NCBI RefSeq assembly: GCF_030867095.1
Contig: NC_081826.1
Coordinates: forward strand, 34,946,001 to 35,010,000
DNA length: 64,000 nucleotides
Direction: 5' to 3'
DNA from: Alligator mississippiensis
Lineage: Eukaryota > Chordata > Crocodylia > Alligatoridae
The notes under the pieces are model-generated. The model ran no database searches, had not been told where the DNA came from, and saw only the letters and a program-made list of their open reading frames with translations. Of this stretch, positions 1-11,165 are shown one piece after another (position 1 is the stretch's first letter; every line of letters begins with the position of its first letter). A program made the translations under genes and the position numbers.

Positions 1-3000
1 CCATTCTCACTGTAAAGCAACATAAAAATTTCAGCGCAGGATTCAAAAATTTAATAACCAACAGCAATGAACTGGGTGTTGGTAATTTCCTTGTGGATGT
101 TAAATCTAGAAATAGATTACACAGCCTATGTGACATGGTTAAAGATTATTAGTTGAAACGGTTTGGTAAACCCAGGAACTGGTATTACTACTAGATGCTC
201 TTGACCTGTTTTAGCAAGTTAGAGGGATCATCTACAACTCAAGATGGGTAAATTTCATAAGCGTTACATTCATTTTGAAAGTAGCTATGTGGGGGGAATA
301 AAGGTCATTTCATAGTGTGATTTCCCACAGTTTGCAAGAGTTTTCTACCTGTCACAATATTAGAATCAAATAGCTTTAGAAAATCCAAGACTTGTACCCT
401 GCTTATAAGTAGTAAAATGTGACTTCAAATGGGTATTAAATACACATATCCTTTATTGGTGTGCTGAATTTCAGTTTGATTTTACTCTATGATCTCCATT
501 CTACCATCCATTGCGCTGTGCACATCACTGCATATCTCCAACAATCACTACCACGCATGTGTGGAAGATTGAACCTTATGCTTGTGCTGAATGGCAGGAG
601 AGTGGAGGAAAATCACAACAAATTTGCATAGTAATAGGGTTTGCATGAGAGATGCCTGGTATACATTATTAAAGCAACCCCTATTCTAATATATAACTCC
701 TACTGTAAGAAAAATATTTATCATCAGTTTTCAGTATATTTTCTTTATTAGAATGGTTGCTTAATATATTTTAGCTACGTGTATTAAACCTTAATAATAT
801 TTTCTAAGATCCTATAGAAATTAAAAGTGAGGGTTATAAGTGAGATATCAATTAACATAAGAATCAATTTAATGGTAATTTAAATAGCTAACTTATAATT
901 TTTGCATAATGAAGTGGCCTGTGGGCTTGAAGTCCTAATCATGTCTAATTAATTTAAAGGGTGTTACTTTTTATTATCATTGAAATGTCTGACAGGTGAT
1001 AAAACATTTAGGGTTGCAGTCACAAACTTTTTACATGAGCTATAAGTCGACAGGTTATACAAACCCTTTCTCTGAAAAATGAATATTTAAGGAAAATAGT
1101 GTTAAATGCTTTGGACCAAATTCAGCCAGGGCATAACTGGGTAAGAGAAATAGTGTTTACTTTGTCAGAATTCTATCCTAAATTTCTAAATTTTTTTTTA
1201 ACATTCTATATATTAAGAGTAGATTGTACAACCCTTAATCATTGCTATGCACTATTCTGTTAAAAAACAATGGATCTACTCACATGAGTAAATCTTCACT
1301 TATGTGTTAGGTAGTAAGATTCAACAGTCTACCATTACACACCAACCAAAAGGATTCTAATATGCAATATATTTTTCAGGGAATTGTACCACTAGAAGCT
1401 TGCCACTTTGAAATTATTTAAATCTTACTGAAGTATTTTCCCACTACTAAAATGTTTACTTACCCTATTGTAGTTGTATTCCACATAGCAGTTTTTTGCC
1501 CAGTAGAGGCATGTGGCAGAAATGCCTCTACCTTACAACCTCACTTTCCTTATGCCAGTCACATAAAAGGTGAAAATGGTCCAATCATCCTGAGTTCCTT
1601 TGCCTGCTCTAATCCAGGCCAAGCAAGGAAGGTCATGGAATAGACATGGATGACACATTCAAAGAGCCAACATTACTGTAAGGTATATAACCAAGTGATT
1701 GTCATGTGTATTCCATTCTAGGTGCCTTGCAATCAGTGACCTTATAATCAGGAGGTAGTTTGTAGTGTCTTTTTTAATAATGATTGTAGGACAGCTCTGC
1801 CTAAATCAGTTCCTGATCTTAATGCCTTGACTAATAAATCTCTATTGAGTGGATTTGTGGACTGATCACCATATGATTTCCCTACATTACAGAAACGGGC
1901 ATGCTTCTCAAGGAAGCTGCATAAACTATCTGTGTATGGGTGAAATAGCAGATCTATTATCTAGGTAACTAACACTGTTAGGTAATTATTGTTGGGAAAA
2001 TATTATGTGAGCCTGCACTTTATCTTCTAGATACCAACAACAACTACACAATTCACTGAATGGTTTTGTCTTGTTCAGGTAACATGAAAGAATCCTGACT
2101 ATATCAGATAGCATGATTTAGTTTCCCCCTGGTTGGAATGCAGCTTGGAAAAGAAATCCAGAAAATAAATAATCTGATTTTAAAAGGGAATTCTGAATCT
2201 TGGTGAAACTTACAAGGAGGCTTAAGTATTATCTTGTGCTCGTATAAAGTAGGTAGTCACAAGAGCCTGAATTTTTCCTACTCTTTGAGCAGATCTTGAT
2301 ACAATGAAATTATTGCTAAGGACTCAAAAGGAAGTCTAACTGAGAGTACATTTTAACCTAGCTGAGACTAGACTGAAATCCCAGAAAGGAAGAGGTTCAT
2401 GGACTGAGAAAAAAATACGTGAATAAGACTTTTGAAGAATCTAGCAACTGGGGGCAAGGCGGGGAGGGGGGAAGGTTACAAAACTAAAAAGGGAAGATGG
2501 TGACATTGCTACTTCTAAACCTTTACAGAACTGGTGGTTAACCCTGAGTTTTCAGGGATAGCTGGTAGTTCAGTATTAGAGGAACTGTAATTGTACAATC
2601 TACCTAAAGAGGATAAATGGTAACATAGTGCCAAAACAGAGAATCCTGAGCTGAACTCGAGAGAATATCATTGCCAGGAAACTGTTGGAATATTGGAGGG
2701 ACCACTGATATCAGAGACCATAAATCAGCCTTTGATGGAGCAGCTTAAGATGACGTATAACTCTTTGTACTAGGTCTGGAGAGGATGGTCTAGATCTGTG
2801 CTCAGTGTAAAAGCAATGTTTCTATTCCTTTTGAGTGAGTTGAATAGTGGAAGATTTTACTTCTCAGCCAGTCTGAGAAGATGACATCCTCTTTGATGAG
2901 TAATTCCAGGAGCACAGAGTTGAGCTGAAGATCACAGAAACACTCAAGGATGAATGAAGCCTGTTTAGACTTTTTAGGGGGGTTTTTTCTCTCCAGATAT

Positions 3001-3900
3001 AAGACAATTTTTACTGAGTCTTCCATAAGAACTCATTTAAGGCACACCTCTCACATATTTCAAATTCTCTTCAAAAAGGATTGGCAAATTGAATGTCTCT
3101 CAGGTCTATGACCATAAGTACTCATCTTTCATTGGGCCAGTCGCATCACAAAAATAGCAAGTTTTGAAGACTGAAAGTATACCAATCTCTTGATTCTGTC
3201 ATACAGGCTAAAACTTGGTCTTTAATTCTAACAAGGTTTTTATTTATTACAGGTTTTTTAATGGTCAACAGTGATAAAAAAAATTAGAAGTAACTAACAA
3301 CTCTACTCTTTACATGAATATAGCAACTAGATCTACAAACAAGATTTAAGTTGCACAAGGCTTAAGAGAAGCTGACACAGCCAAGAGTTCTGTTTTACAA
3401 CCAAGGGTAATAAGGAACTGAGGGACTACTGGTTTTGCTCTGCCCTTTATGCCCTCAGGTTGGGTGAGTGAGGACACATACTAGAGATACTGCAAAGCAA
3501 AAATATCACAAAGTGGTCCCCATATGTCTGTGAAGAAGAATCCATGGGGACAATCTTATTCAGAAAAGAATGTAAATTCCAAATGTTTTCAGACTGACTT
3601 ATACAATAAAAATTAATCCTCAGAGTGCATTTTCAAAGGGGCTAACATATAATTATCTCATAGTCATCATTTTTTTAATATTCTACAGAAACAGTTTAAA
3701 CATCAAAAAGTCCTCTACACTTGAGGAATGCATATCCCACCAAATTTAAGGAACACACACCTCAAGACAAAATATACAATTCCTTTGTCCACCTTAGCTT
3801 TTCATAAAATGAAAACAATCCTTCCCTCCTTAGCAAAACCTACCTCTGCTCAGAAACAGGGAAGAAACACTGTTAAGACTAGATAGCAAATCTATGCAAA
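1..3900. other. AT-rich non-coding stretch, nothing recognised
   Basis: The open frames here are at most about 75 codons and none shows a recognisable domain, codon pattern or exon-like context. No transposon terminus, RNA gene or tandem array stood out. The stretch around 940-1030 is AT-rich with homeodomain-like TAATTA cores, but that is too weak to call regulatory. Best described as intergenic or intronic background. Confidence 0.6.
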
Positions 3901-3944
3901 TTTTATGATTTTGATATTTCAGTAGTCATGTCTAGATAGACTCT

Positions 3945-4035
3945 TCTCATGCACAATCTTATTGACTTCAGTAGAGCTCTCCACCCCTGTAAATGTCCAC
4001 TTGTATGGATTAGTCCAGAATCAGGGCCTATTTGA
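3945..4035. repeat. Degenerate dispersed repeat (short, old)
   Basis: The segment around TTGACTTCAGTAGAG and the following CAGAATCAGGGCCT resemble a short interspersed repeat that I recall as common in amniote genomes (a TTGACTTCAATGGAG-type core). A similar core occurs at 56985-57055. Family name not assigned. Confidence 0.3.
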
Positions 4036-4189
4036 GCAGCTCAAATACTACAATGAACATGGCATAAAGGCTAGACTGGCTGACAACCAGATTTTAAAGA
4101 TTGTATCTTTTTGTCTCCCACAAAGCCAGAAGGCTTTGCCATTTGCTGTATTAGAATAATTCATTGGTAGCCATTGGTCTTGGGAGGCC

Positions 4190-5066
4190 ATGGAGATTGT
4201 GCCTTTGCTGGGCTACTGGGTACCACCACAGCTTCTTGAGTGGCTGATGAGTCTGATCATGACAAGCAGACGCTTTGGGAAGTAACACATACAAACTTGG
4301 TTGAGCTTGTGCTGGCATGCCAAGTACTGTCTTGTTTTGCCTGCCTTTATCACCTCTTCTCTATCTCATCATTGACCCTCTCCATCTCAAAGCAATGTAA
4401 GTCCTGCTTCACAGTGGCTTTTCACTCGCAGTGGTCTGAAGTGATTGATACCCAGCATTAGCCATCAGTGCACAGCTTGTGAAGGTTTCTCTTGTAGATA
4501 TCAACAAATTGGAGTTTCTCCTGCCTAAGTTGAAGTTTGCTAATGACCAGCTCACTGTAAAGTATGCCTTTGGGGATTCAGCCATTGCTCATATGATTCA
4601 CATGTCCTAACCAGTTGAGGTGTCTCTATCTCAGGAGCATGAACATACTGGGTATCTTGGCCTGTTCTAGAACAGCAAAGTTGGAGATTTTGTCGTGCCA
4701 TATTATGCCCAGGATATGACAGACATCAAAGATGGAAACTGTTCATTTTTCTTTCTTCCTTGGCATAAGAAGTCCACATTTTGCTGCCATAAAATAGAGA
4801 GTTAAGTATGCAACTGCTGTAGACAGACATCTTTGTTGATAGAGTGAGCTCTCCATTTTTCCAAACTCCAAGCTTTTCAAGTTCAATCATGTTATTGCTT
4901 GCCTTTCTAATGTGAACATTAATTTTGGCTTCCAAGCCAAAATTTTGCAAGATGTCAGAGCCCAAGTAAGTGAATTTTTCAACCACTTCCAGGTTTTCAT
5001 AATTTATTCTAACTTCAGGAAGGCAGTCCACTTGTTGGCCCATAACTACAGTCTTATTTAGGCTAC
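4190..5066 (-). mobile_element. Non-LTR retrotransposon remnant, C-terminal part (CFDP2/endonuclease-RT type)
   Basis: Read on the minus strand, this is the C-terminal end of a LINE-type reverse transcriptase. An open stretch (5043 to 4726, 105 codons) carries KFTYLGSDILQNFGLEAKIN, then KMSVYSSCILNSLFYGSKMW. This is the family pattern YLGS-x-I ... K-x-x-(V/L)-Y-x-(S/A)-C-(V/I)-L-x-(S/T)-L-(L/F)-YGS-x-x-W. After a stop or frame change the homology goes on with ILGIIWHDKISN, RHLNWLGHVNHM and IPKGILYSELV, followed by a decayed zinc-finger-like tail near 4260-4310. The family is often annotated as craniofacial development protein 2-like or endonuclease-reverse transcriptase. Clade assignment (RTE-like) is uncertain. 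Several stops and the lack of N-terminal domains make it a dead fragment. Confidence 0.75.
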
Positions 5067-5169
5067 TAAAGAATACTATTTAATAAATAACTGTCCTTTC
5101 TGCTTCTATGAACCCCTCCATTTCTATATCACCAAACACTTCACCAGCATTAAGGATTATGCTTTACAG

Positions 5170-5285
5170 TACATCTAGTTAATAAAGTATTATTATACCT
5201 ACTTTATAGATGGAAATATTGAGGTGTATTGAGTCAGGATCCTTAACTATCCTTCATCCTTCTGATTGTACATTTGCTGAAATAA
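5170..5285 (-). repeat. MIR-like SINE remnant
   Basis: The string around ATTATTATACCTACTTTATAG followed by ATGGAAATATTGAGG matches the familiar MIR signature in reverse orientation (ATTATTATCC..ATTTTACAGATGAGGAAACTGAGG). The rest of the element is too decayed to delimit. Confidence 0.35.
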
Positions 5286-5673
5286 AGCCCTGCAATAAAT
5301 AGGGTTCCTGCAAACATTAACTTATACAAATACTCTTTTGAAGATGATAAAATAATAGGGTTAAGAAGTCCCTAACCTGAAATCAATGAACAATCATATT
5401 AGAATTATTCATGTGAATCATACTCAGATTGTGCCTTTGATTTGAAGGATGTTTAGAACCTTTGGTTGCATCCAGATGAGCATGGACATGGGGTATGTGG
5501 CACTGCAGACCCATCCCAGCTACACTCCAGCTGCTGGCCAGACTTCCTCCCATGGCTGCAACCCTGGGAGGCCCTTAGGACCCCAGGTAAGGCTGCTGCA
5601 GCCAGCACCATTGCTGGCTCCAGCCTTCCATACCCCTAACCTGCTGCATGCCAGAATGCGTGTACCATGGGTG

Positions 5674-5732
5674 TTCCCCAGGGACAAGTGGCAGCAGCAG
5701 GAGGTATGCTGCTGCTACTTGTCCCTGGGGAA
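5674..5732. repeat. 26-bp-arm hairpin inside a palindromic repeat
   Basis: The left arm 5674-5699 (starting TTCCCCAGGGACAAGTGGCA) and the right arm 5707-5732 (ending ACTTGTCCCTGGGGAA) are reverse complements at 25 of 26 positions, around a 7-base loop. The region 5450-5760 is locally GC-richer than its surroundings, which suggests a palindromic non-autonomous element. The 118- and 136-codon frames crossing it are by-products of the hairpin. Confidence 0.7.
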
Positions 5733-6261
5733 AACAAACATCTGTGCTCATCTGAGCACACCCTTTGAGTACAATAATGAGAAAGTTGTTCAAAGAAAGC
5801 ATTAAAAGGGATGAAAGATTCTAAAAGAGAAAAGGGAAAGAAGTTTGGAAAAGCAATGGCACTGGAAGAAAGACAGGCACAATGATAGATGATGCAAAAA
5901 GTACTGAGAGAATGTTGAGCCGTATGTAGGAGAAGCGAGAAAGCTAGTTTATATATCTGAGAACTGGGAGAAAAACATGCTCTGTGTATCAGGAAGAAAA
6001 GATAAACTTTGGTAGCAGCATTTTGGACAGATCTTCTTTCTTTCATATAGCTTTAGGAACAAGAGCTATCATCACAATTTTAATTCCAAATTCCCCAACC
6101 AGACCAATGCCCTGCTAGAAAGCGAGTGTAACTCCGGGATGTCATCCTCAAACTTTTATCTGGGGCAGGATGCTATTATGTCCTCTATGGTTTGGTCAGG
6201 GTTTCCACAGTTGCAGCCAGGCAAGGTTTTGAAGTGCCACTTGTAGATCAGGTGGCCACAC

Positions 6262-6395
6262 TGGCCATTCATAGATTTTCATAGATTCATAGAATGTAGG
6301 CTGGAAGGAACCTTAAAAGATCATTGGGTCCAGCCCCTCTGCACTAAACTAGAAAGACAACTGGGGGCAAGTGACCCCAGGAAGGTGACTGTCCA
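6262..6395 (-). mobile_element. CR1 LINE 3' end fragment
   Basis: The block starts with tandem TCATAGATT repeats, followed by a degenerate GGCTGGAAGGAACCTTAAAA and a GACCCCAG motif. This is the reverse complement of a CR1 3' untranslated end. It interrupts the minus-strand LINE at 6046-7735, whose coding similarity stops at about 6262 and resumes beyond 6400. Only about 130 bp of the 3' end is present, which is usual for 5'-truncated CR1 copies. Confidence 0.8.
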
Positions 6396-6846
6396 GTCTT
6401 CAGGGCATGTCCAGAGTGTATCCTATTAAGGGTTATCCACATGCTTTGTGGAAGATTGAAGCCCAGTTGGTGGGTCGGAGACAAGGTGTTTATTTGGGAA
6501 AGTGGTCTCTGCCCAAGCTTTCCTTCAAGATTCTTCAGTGTTGCGGTATAGGAGGTGCTCGGTTCATGTCCAAAAAGGTTTTTGTGAAATTATGTGACAA
6601 GTTGGGAGATCTTGAAGATCTCTGTGGATGGGAAGGTCCAGATTACTATTGATATGCATTGTTGCTGCATCTCATTTAATAGAGGGGGGAGTAATATTTG
6701 AAAGTACTGGTAGCCACTACACTGGGGTTGATATCAAAGTTCCAGAGATAGTCCTCATTACTGAGTAGAGTTATGTGTTGATGAGTTTGGTATGATAACT
6801 TGAGGTCCAGATGGGTGCACAGTACTCAACTGTTCAGAAGACCAGG

Positions 6847-7510
6847 GCTATGAACATGAGCCTGCAATGCGATGCTGCGGCTAGTAAAGCGACCAAAACG
6901 CTGGCTTGCATCCATAGATGCTTCTCAAGCAAATCCCGGGACGTCATTCTCCCCCTGTACTCGGCCTTAGTGAGGCCGCAGCTGGAGTACTGCGTCCAGT
7001 TTTGGGCTCCACAATTCAAAAAGGATGTGGAGAAGCTTGAGAGAGTCCAGAGAAGAGCCACGCGCATGATCAGGGGTCAGGGAAGCAGACCCTACGATGA
7101 CAGGCTGAGAGCCCTGGGGCTCTTTAGCCTGGAAAAGCGCAGGCTCAGGGGTGATCTGATGGCCACCTACAAGTTTATCAGGGGTGATCACCAGTATCTG
7201 GGGGAACGTTTGTTCACCAGAGCGCCCCAAGGGATGACGAGGACGAATGGTCACAAACTACTACAAGATCGTTTCAGGCTGGACATAAGGAAGAATTTCT
7301 TTACTGTCCGAGCCCCCAAGGTCTGGAACAGCCTGCCGCTGGAGGTTGTTCAAGCGCCTTCATTGAACACCTTCAAGATGAAACTGGATGCTTATCTTGC
7401 TGGGATCCTATGACCCCAGCTGACGTCCTGCCCTTTGGGCGGGGGGCTGGACTCGATGATCTTCCGAGGTCCCTTCCAGCCCTAATGTCTATGAAATCTA
7501 TGAAATCACA
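6847..7510 (+). mobile_element. CR1 LINE, 5'-truncated, plus strand
   Basis: An open frame runs to 7413 and encodes the CR1 ORF2 C-terminus: [68 protein letters not shown], and [20 protein letters not shown] down to the stop. A short 3' untranslated region follows, ending in tandem TCTATGAAA repeats near 7490-7507. The frame can be extended upstream to an ATG at 6811, but those first residues derive from the antisense strand of the older LINE, so the 200-codon frame is chimeric. The reverse transcriptase active site is absent (5' truncation), so no activity is possible. Confidence 0.9.
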
Positions 7511-7739
7511 GAAGTATGGAGGACAGCAGCTTTTGCACCCCAGCTTGTGCTGGCAAGCTTTTGATGATATTCATGTGTGCCTTTTATTTCATGGCAGTCT
7601 TTCAGAGGTGATAATGGTAGGTTGGAGAGTGGTCAAGGGTGACCCCAAGGTAGGTAGGAGTCAGGTCATGATGGATTGGGGTGGATTTGGACAGATTATA
7701 ATGGAAAGAAGGAGGCAACAAAGGCAAAAGTAGTCCAGG

Positions 7740-8396
7740 CAATGGGTGTATATGTGTATGAATGGGAATGAACATATATATGTAAATCATTACATCATAC
7801 AAAATATCACCTTGTAAATAATCACATTTTTAATAACAGAATCCATAAAAGAAAATGCTAAACATTCTCCTAGATCAGAAAAAAGGAAGGACACTAGACT
7901 CCTGTGCATTGGCCTAGATGCAACTAAAACAAGGGGAGAATGCAAATGAAAAACATTTTGTTTATAGGAAGATATGCTGCTAATCGTGTTGAGTTATTAT
8001 CATAGAAATTACATGTTTTCTGCTTTAGTTATATTCTGCCACAGTTAATAATTAAAACACAAACACATGAAACACTAATTTAATGGCAGACTTTGTAATT
8101 ACAAAAGTATCCTAAGTGCTGGTTTGTAAACATATGTGAAATTCTTTTGTACGTACTGTAATTAGGATGATTATAAAAAAAATCAGAGAATCTCTCAAAA
8201 GAATAAACTAAACCATTTTTCCAGAAGCATTTGTAAACATACAAGAGTGCCCATCAAAAGTGGTTTTCACAAAGCTTTATGCACCTAAAAATATTAGTTG
8301 ATCATGTTTATATGCTTATTCGATGTGTATTTCCTAAAAAATAAGTACATTTTTCCCCACAAATTACAATGAAATTGTAACACTGTAACAGAACTG
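7740..8396. other. AT-rich non-coding stretch, nothing recognised
   Basis: Low GC, no frame of note, no transposon terminus recognised. It is bounded by the LINE remnant on the left and the CpG-rich insert on the right. Confidence 0.55.
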
Positions 8397-8505
8397 TGAC
8401 AGGGGGGCCTCCCGGGGCCGAGCTCTGTGGCCCGCCCTCCTGTCACCGTGACAGCAGGCCTACTCAGGGCCGAGCTCTTCATGGCCCACCCACCTGTCTC
8501 TGGGC
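8397..8505. repeat. Tandem duplication of a ~54-bp unit with inverted ends
   Basis: Two adjacent units begin TGACAG, share a GGGCCGAGCTCT core and end in a CCTGTC motif (8397-8450 and 8451-8505). In the first unit, TGACAGG and CCTGTCA are mutually inverted, so each copy could fold back. This forms the left edge of the CpG-rich insert. A second small direct duplication, CTCATAATACTGGCCCTCTC, occurs at about 9097-9140. Confidence 0.65.
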
Positions 8506-9537
8506 AACCGCCCGCTCATCTCGCCCGCCACGCCTTTGATGATAATCAGTTCAATTAAGATGATAATTAAGCGGGAGGCTGCCCTTCGACTGCCCAGATG
8601 CCCAGGGGCGCTCTGCGGCTCCGACCTCCCCTAATACCGCAGCCCAAGCCTCGCAGATGGCATCACGGTGTTCTTCCTCACTGGCCCCCGCACTGGGCCC
8701 CAGAATCTCCCGTGCAAGACCCCACTATGGTCTTCTCTCCTCAGGCGGCCACTCCGCCGCCAACTGGGCTACCTCACCCACCCGAAGCCTTGTTCCCCTC
8801 TCAGGTGTGGTTCCCCCGGAACCTTCGGCTACCTAGCCCTGGCCCACCTCAAGGCCAGTCGGGACCCCAGGCCCCCGGCTCTTGGGCGTCCCTCGCGGTG
8901 GACCCCCGGCCCTTTTGACCCTCACTGGTCCTGGCCCCAGCATGGGCCAGTCGAGGGGACTCTCCCCTTCGGGCTGGGTCTCTCTAGCCACTCTACTCCT
9001 CGGGCCTCACCGTGCCACTACTCCCTTCCTCCTAGGAGCAACTGCGGCACCTCGCCCACATCACTGCCACTCTCGGGGTCCGCCCTCTCTGGGCCCCTCA
9101 TAATACTGGCCCTCTCGGCCCTCATAATACTGGCCCTCTCAGCCCTCCAGCAAACTCTAGGGTAACCCACTCGGTGGTGGTGGGAGCTAGGGGTTAAGGC
9201 GCCCTGACCCGCCTTTCACCGGGGTGATCACTGGCCTGGCATTTCCTGGGGGCTCCCGCGCCACTGAGAGCCCCACCAGACCACCCACTCCCGACAGGGT
9301 GCAGTTTCAGGTCATGCCCAGGACCAGGAGCCTCCTGCCATCCCCATGCAGCTCCCCCTTACCTCCGGGCGTTCACAGCAGCCCTAAGGCCAGGCAATGT
9401 TGCTGCCTGCTCTCCTGCAGCCAAACTGCCTGATTTATATAGGCCTCAAAATGGCTGCCGCAATCAGGCACCTGGAGGCTGCCAGCTCCAGGCCCTTAAA
9501 GTGGCAGGAGCACCCTGTGCTCCGCCACAAGAACAAG
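8397..9537 (-). mobile_element. CpG-rich insert with minus-strand TATA box, possibly an LTR
   Basis: About 1.14 kb of very GC- and CpG-rich DNA lies abruptly inside AT-rich flanks. Read on the minus strand it starts TGTCTTGTTCTTGTGGCGG and ends CCCCCCTGTCA. About 100 bp from its start there is a TATA box (GCCTATATAAATCAG, plus-strand 9432-9446), with a TTTAAGGGCC block upstream. The layout looks like an LTR or transposon promoter. However, I see no AATAAA after it and no clear target duplication, so the class is uncertain. The frames up to 165 codons are proline-rich by-products of composition. A bona fide CpG-island promoter is an alternative. Confidence 0.45.
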
Positions 9538-9613
9538 ACAAGGTGGTCCAGGGTAGTTGGTGAAGTCTGTTAGCAGGTATTGGAAGTCTGCATGGAATTG
9601 ATCCTTCCCTGCT

Positions 9614-10111
9614 GGGTGCATCTACACATGCACTTTACTATGTAGTACACTAATTAGCTCTGCAGTAAAGTGCTACCATGTACATGTGTACTGAAATTAG
9701 GACACTGTAGATTAATTAACTCCACCATAAGATAGTAAGATAGTACTGTCTCTGACAGAACTTTCTTATGGTAGAGGTCTCACACATGCTGAAATGCATG
9801 TGTAGACAATGACAAGGGCTGGCTGGGACACCAGGGGCCTCTATACACCTGCTCTAGGGTGGAGGTGGGGCTCTTTAATTAGATCAGCTTTGAGAGCCAC
9901 TCACATTAAAGCACCCACAGCATCATGTGTATTCAGCATCCCGTGTTTCAAAACGCCAGCCACCCAGAGCCTGGGGCTGACCCCTCCCCCCAGGTCCCCT
10001 GCCACCCTGGCTTAGAGTGCTGAGGTCCTGGGTGCACATGTAGATGCTGCACCTGGGAGGAGTTGCACTGGCGTTTATTGCTTTGCTTTAATTACATGTG
10101 TTGATGCACCC
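9614..10111. mobile_element. Non-autonomous DNA transposon (GGGTGCATCTACACATG-end family)
   Basis: The left end GGGTGCATCTACACATGC and the right end, read in reverse as GGGTGCATCAACACATGTAA, form terminal inverted repeats. The termini match the better preserved copy at 61346-61803. The interior near 9868-9965 (GTGTATTCAGCATCC, GTTTCAAAA) is shared with the hairpin element at 21395-21566. The flanking triplets are GCT and TCT, so a 3-bp duplication is possible but not exact. No coding capacity. Confidence 0.6.
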
Positions 10112-10504
10112 TCTGGTGCATAAATTGATCCTAGATACTGAAGATGTAGTGGTAACTCAAGGACAATGGGTTTAAGTAGACTACATGTAAGAATGATGTT
10201 AGCTATGACCAAGCCTGGGATTCAATTTATGTCATACGATGGGTTTCTTGTAATGAAAACTAATTTTCTTTAAAAGAAATTATCAAAAAGCTCTATTATT
10301 AAAGTTCAGCTCTGCTTGGACTAACAGGTTTCTATTTCTCATTTGATTCTCTGATACTTGTCCTCATTTTTCTCTGTGCAGTTTATGGTACAGAAAAAGT
10401 CATGGAATGAAGCAGAACCATGGAAAGGATCCAGAAGGGATGGAGGAGGAAATATTCCCCCAGCCATACGTAAGCCAGATGCAGAGTACAACATAGTCCA
10501 GGGT

Positions 10505-10720
10505 TGATAATATAAAAGTCTAGAAACAAGAGAAAAAGGAAGCTAAGGAAGGATGAGATGAATGAGCAAAAAACAAGAAGCGGGGATGGCTTAGGAGGTG
10601 GGGGGAAGGGAAAAAGAGAGGGAGGAAGAAAAAGGATGAAGGGAAGGGAACTAAAAACCCAAGGGAGACAAGACCTAAGGGGTGAGAACAGCAAAAACAT
10701 CAACAAGGCAGAAAGCGAGA
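10505..10720. repeat. Purine-rich low-complexity tract
   Basis: A run of mostly A and G (AAGAGAAAAAGGAAG-type sequence) on the plus strand. The 107-codon minus-strand frame over it, rich in Pro, Ser, Phe and Leu, is a composition artefact. Confidence 0.6.
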
Positions 10721-11023
10721 GAGGATTAGGACTGTAGTCCTACCCCAGACCTTACTTTGAATGGAACTATAAACAACTTCTCATTTCCACTCTGAAATGC
10801 TGACAGGGTGCAAAAACAATCCCAACCTCTTCCAGGGGAATCATTTTCATTTTCTTCTAGTTAGCTTGGTTTTGTATGAAAAGGATTTTTTTTTTCATTT
10901 TCTCATTGGATTATTTTAAGAAAGAGAAGTTGTTTGGAACAATGATTTTCAAAAGAAAAGTGGAAATGTAACATAAATTCTGCTTATTGTCCAGAACACT
11001 CCCATTTCTCTTCACTGGTCATA

Positions 11024-11165
11024 TCTACGCGAGAGAAGCATTGCAAGGCAAAAACCAGGATGCGACGCCACTGTGCAGTAGTATTAGGCTGCTGTGCAGC
11101 AACGTCACAAAAAAGACATTTGACAGCACTACTGCACAGTCATTTAGTACTTGTTTTATACTTGC
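11024..11165. mobile_element. MITE-like fragment with CTGTGCAGTAG sub-repeats
   Basis: Contains CATATCTACGCGAG at its left, then CACTGTGCAGTAGTATTAGG, CTGCTGTGCAGC, ACTACTGCACAGTCATTTAG and GTACTTG. The same words occur at 19360-19575, which ends with ATGTGTAGACATGCCC. This makes it a truncated copy of the same short family. No coding potential. Confidence 0.5.

Larger units (their letters stand above)
6046..7735 (-). mobile_element. Non-LTR retrotransposon remnant (I/Jockey-like RT C-terminus), split by two CR1 insertions
   Basis: Read on the minus strand from 7735 down, the translated pieces line up in order with the C-terminus of a non-LTR reverse transcriptase: PTYLGVTLDHSPTYHYHL (about 7610-7665), KLASTSWGAKAAVLHTS (about 7511-7560), then after the inserted CR1 ALVF(stop)TVEYCAPIW (about 6808-6849), TKLIN, ISGTL and WLPVLSNITPPS (about 6680-6790), a decayed SDPPTG segment (about 6455-6475), HFKTLPGCNCGNPDQTIEDI (about 6175-6235), and the end ALVWLGNLELKL then stop near 6070. 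The family motifs are YLGVTLDRTLTY, LAGTSWGA, AEYCAPVW, TP..WLPVLS.I.PP and CNCG..DQT. Stops and frame changes show it is dead. Clade is inferred only by motif style. Confidence 0.75.

Noticed and set aside
4726-5043. A functional host gene related to craniofacial development protein 2
   Set aside because: The residues belong to a LINE-type reverse transcriptase C-terminus with stops further on. The gene name enters databases through retrotransposon-derived entries.
8598-9165. Overlapping open frames of 106 and 165 codons as a gene
   Set aside because: They lie in several frames of a GC-rich insert, consist mainly of Pro, Ser, Leu and Gly, and have no domain. Openness follows from few stop codons in GC-rich DNA.
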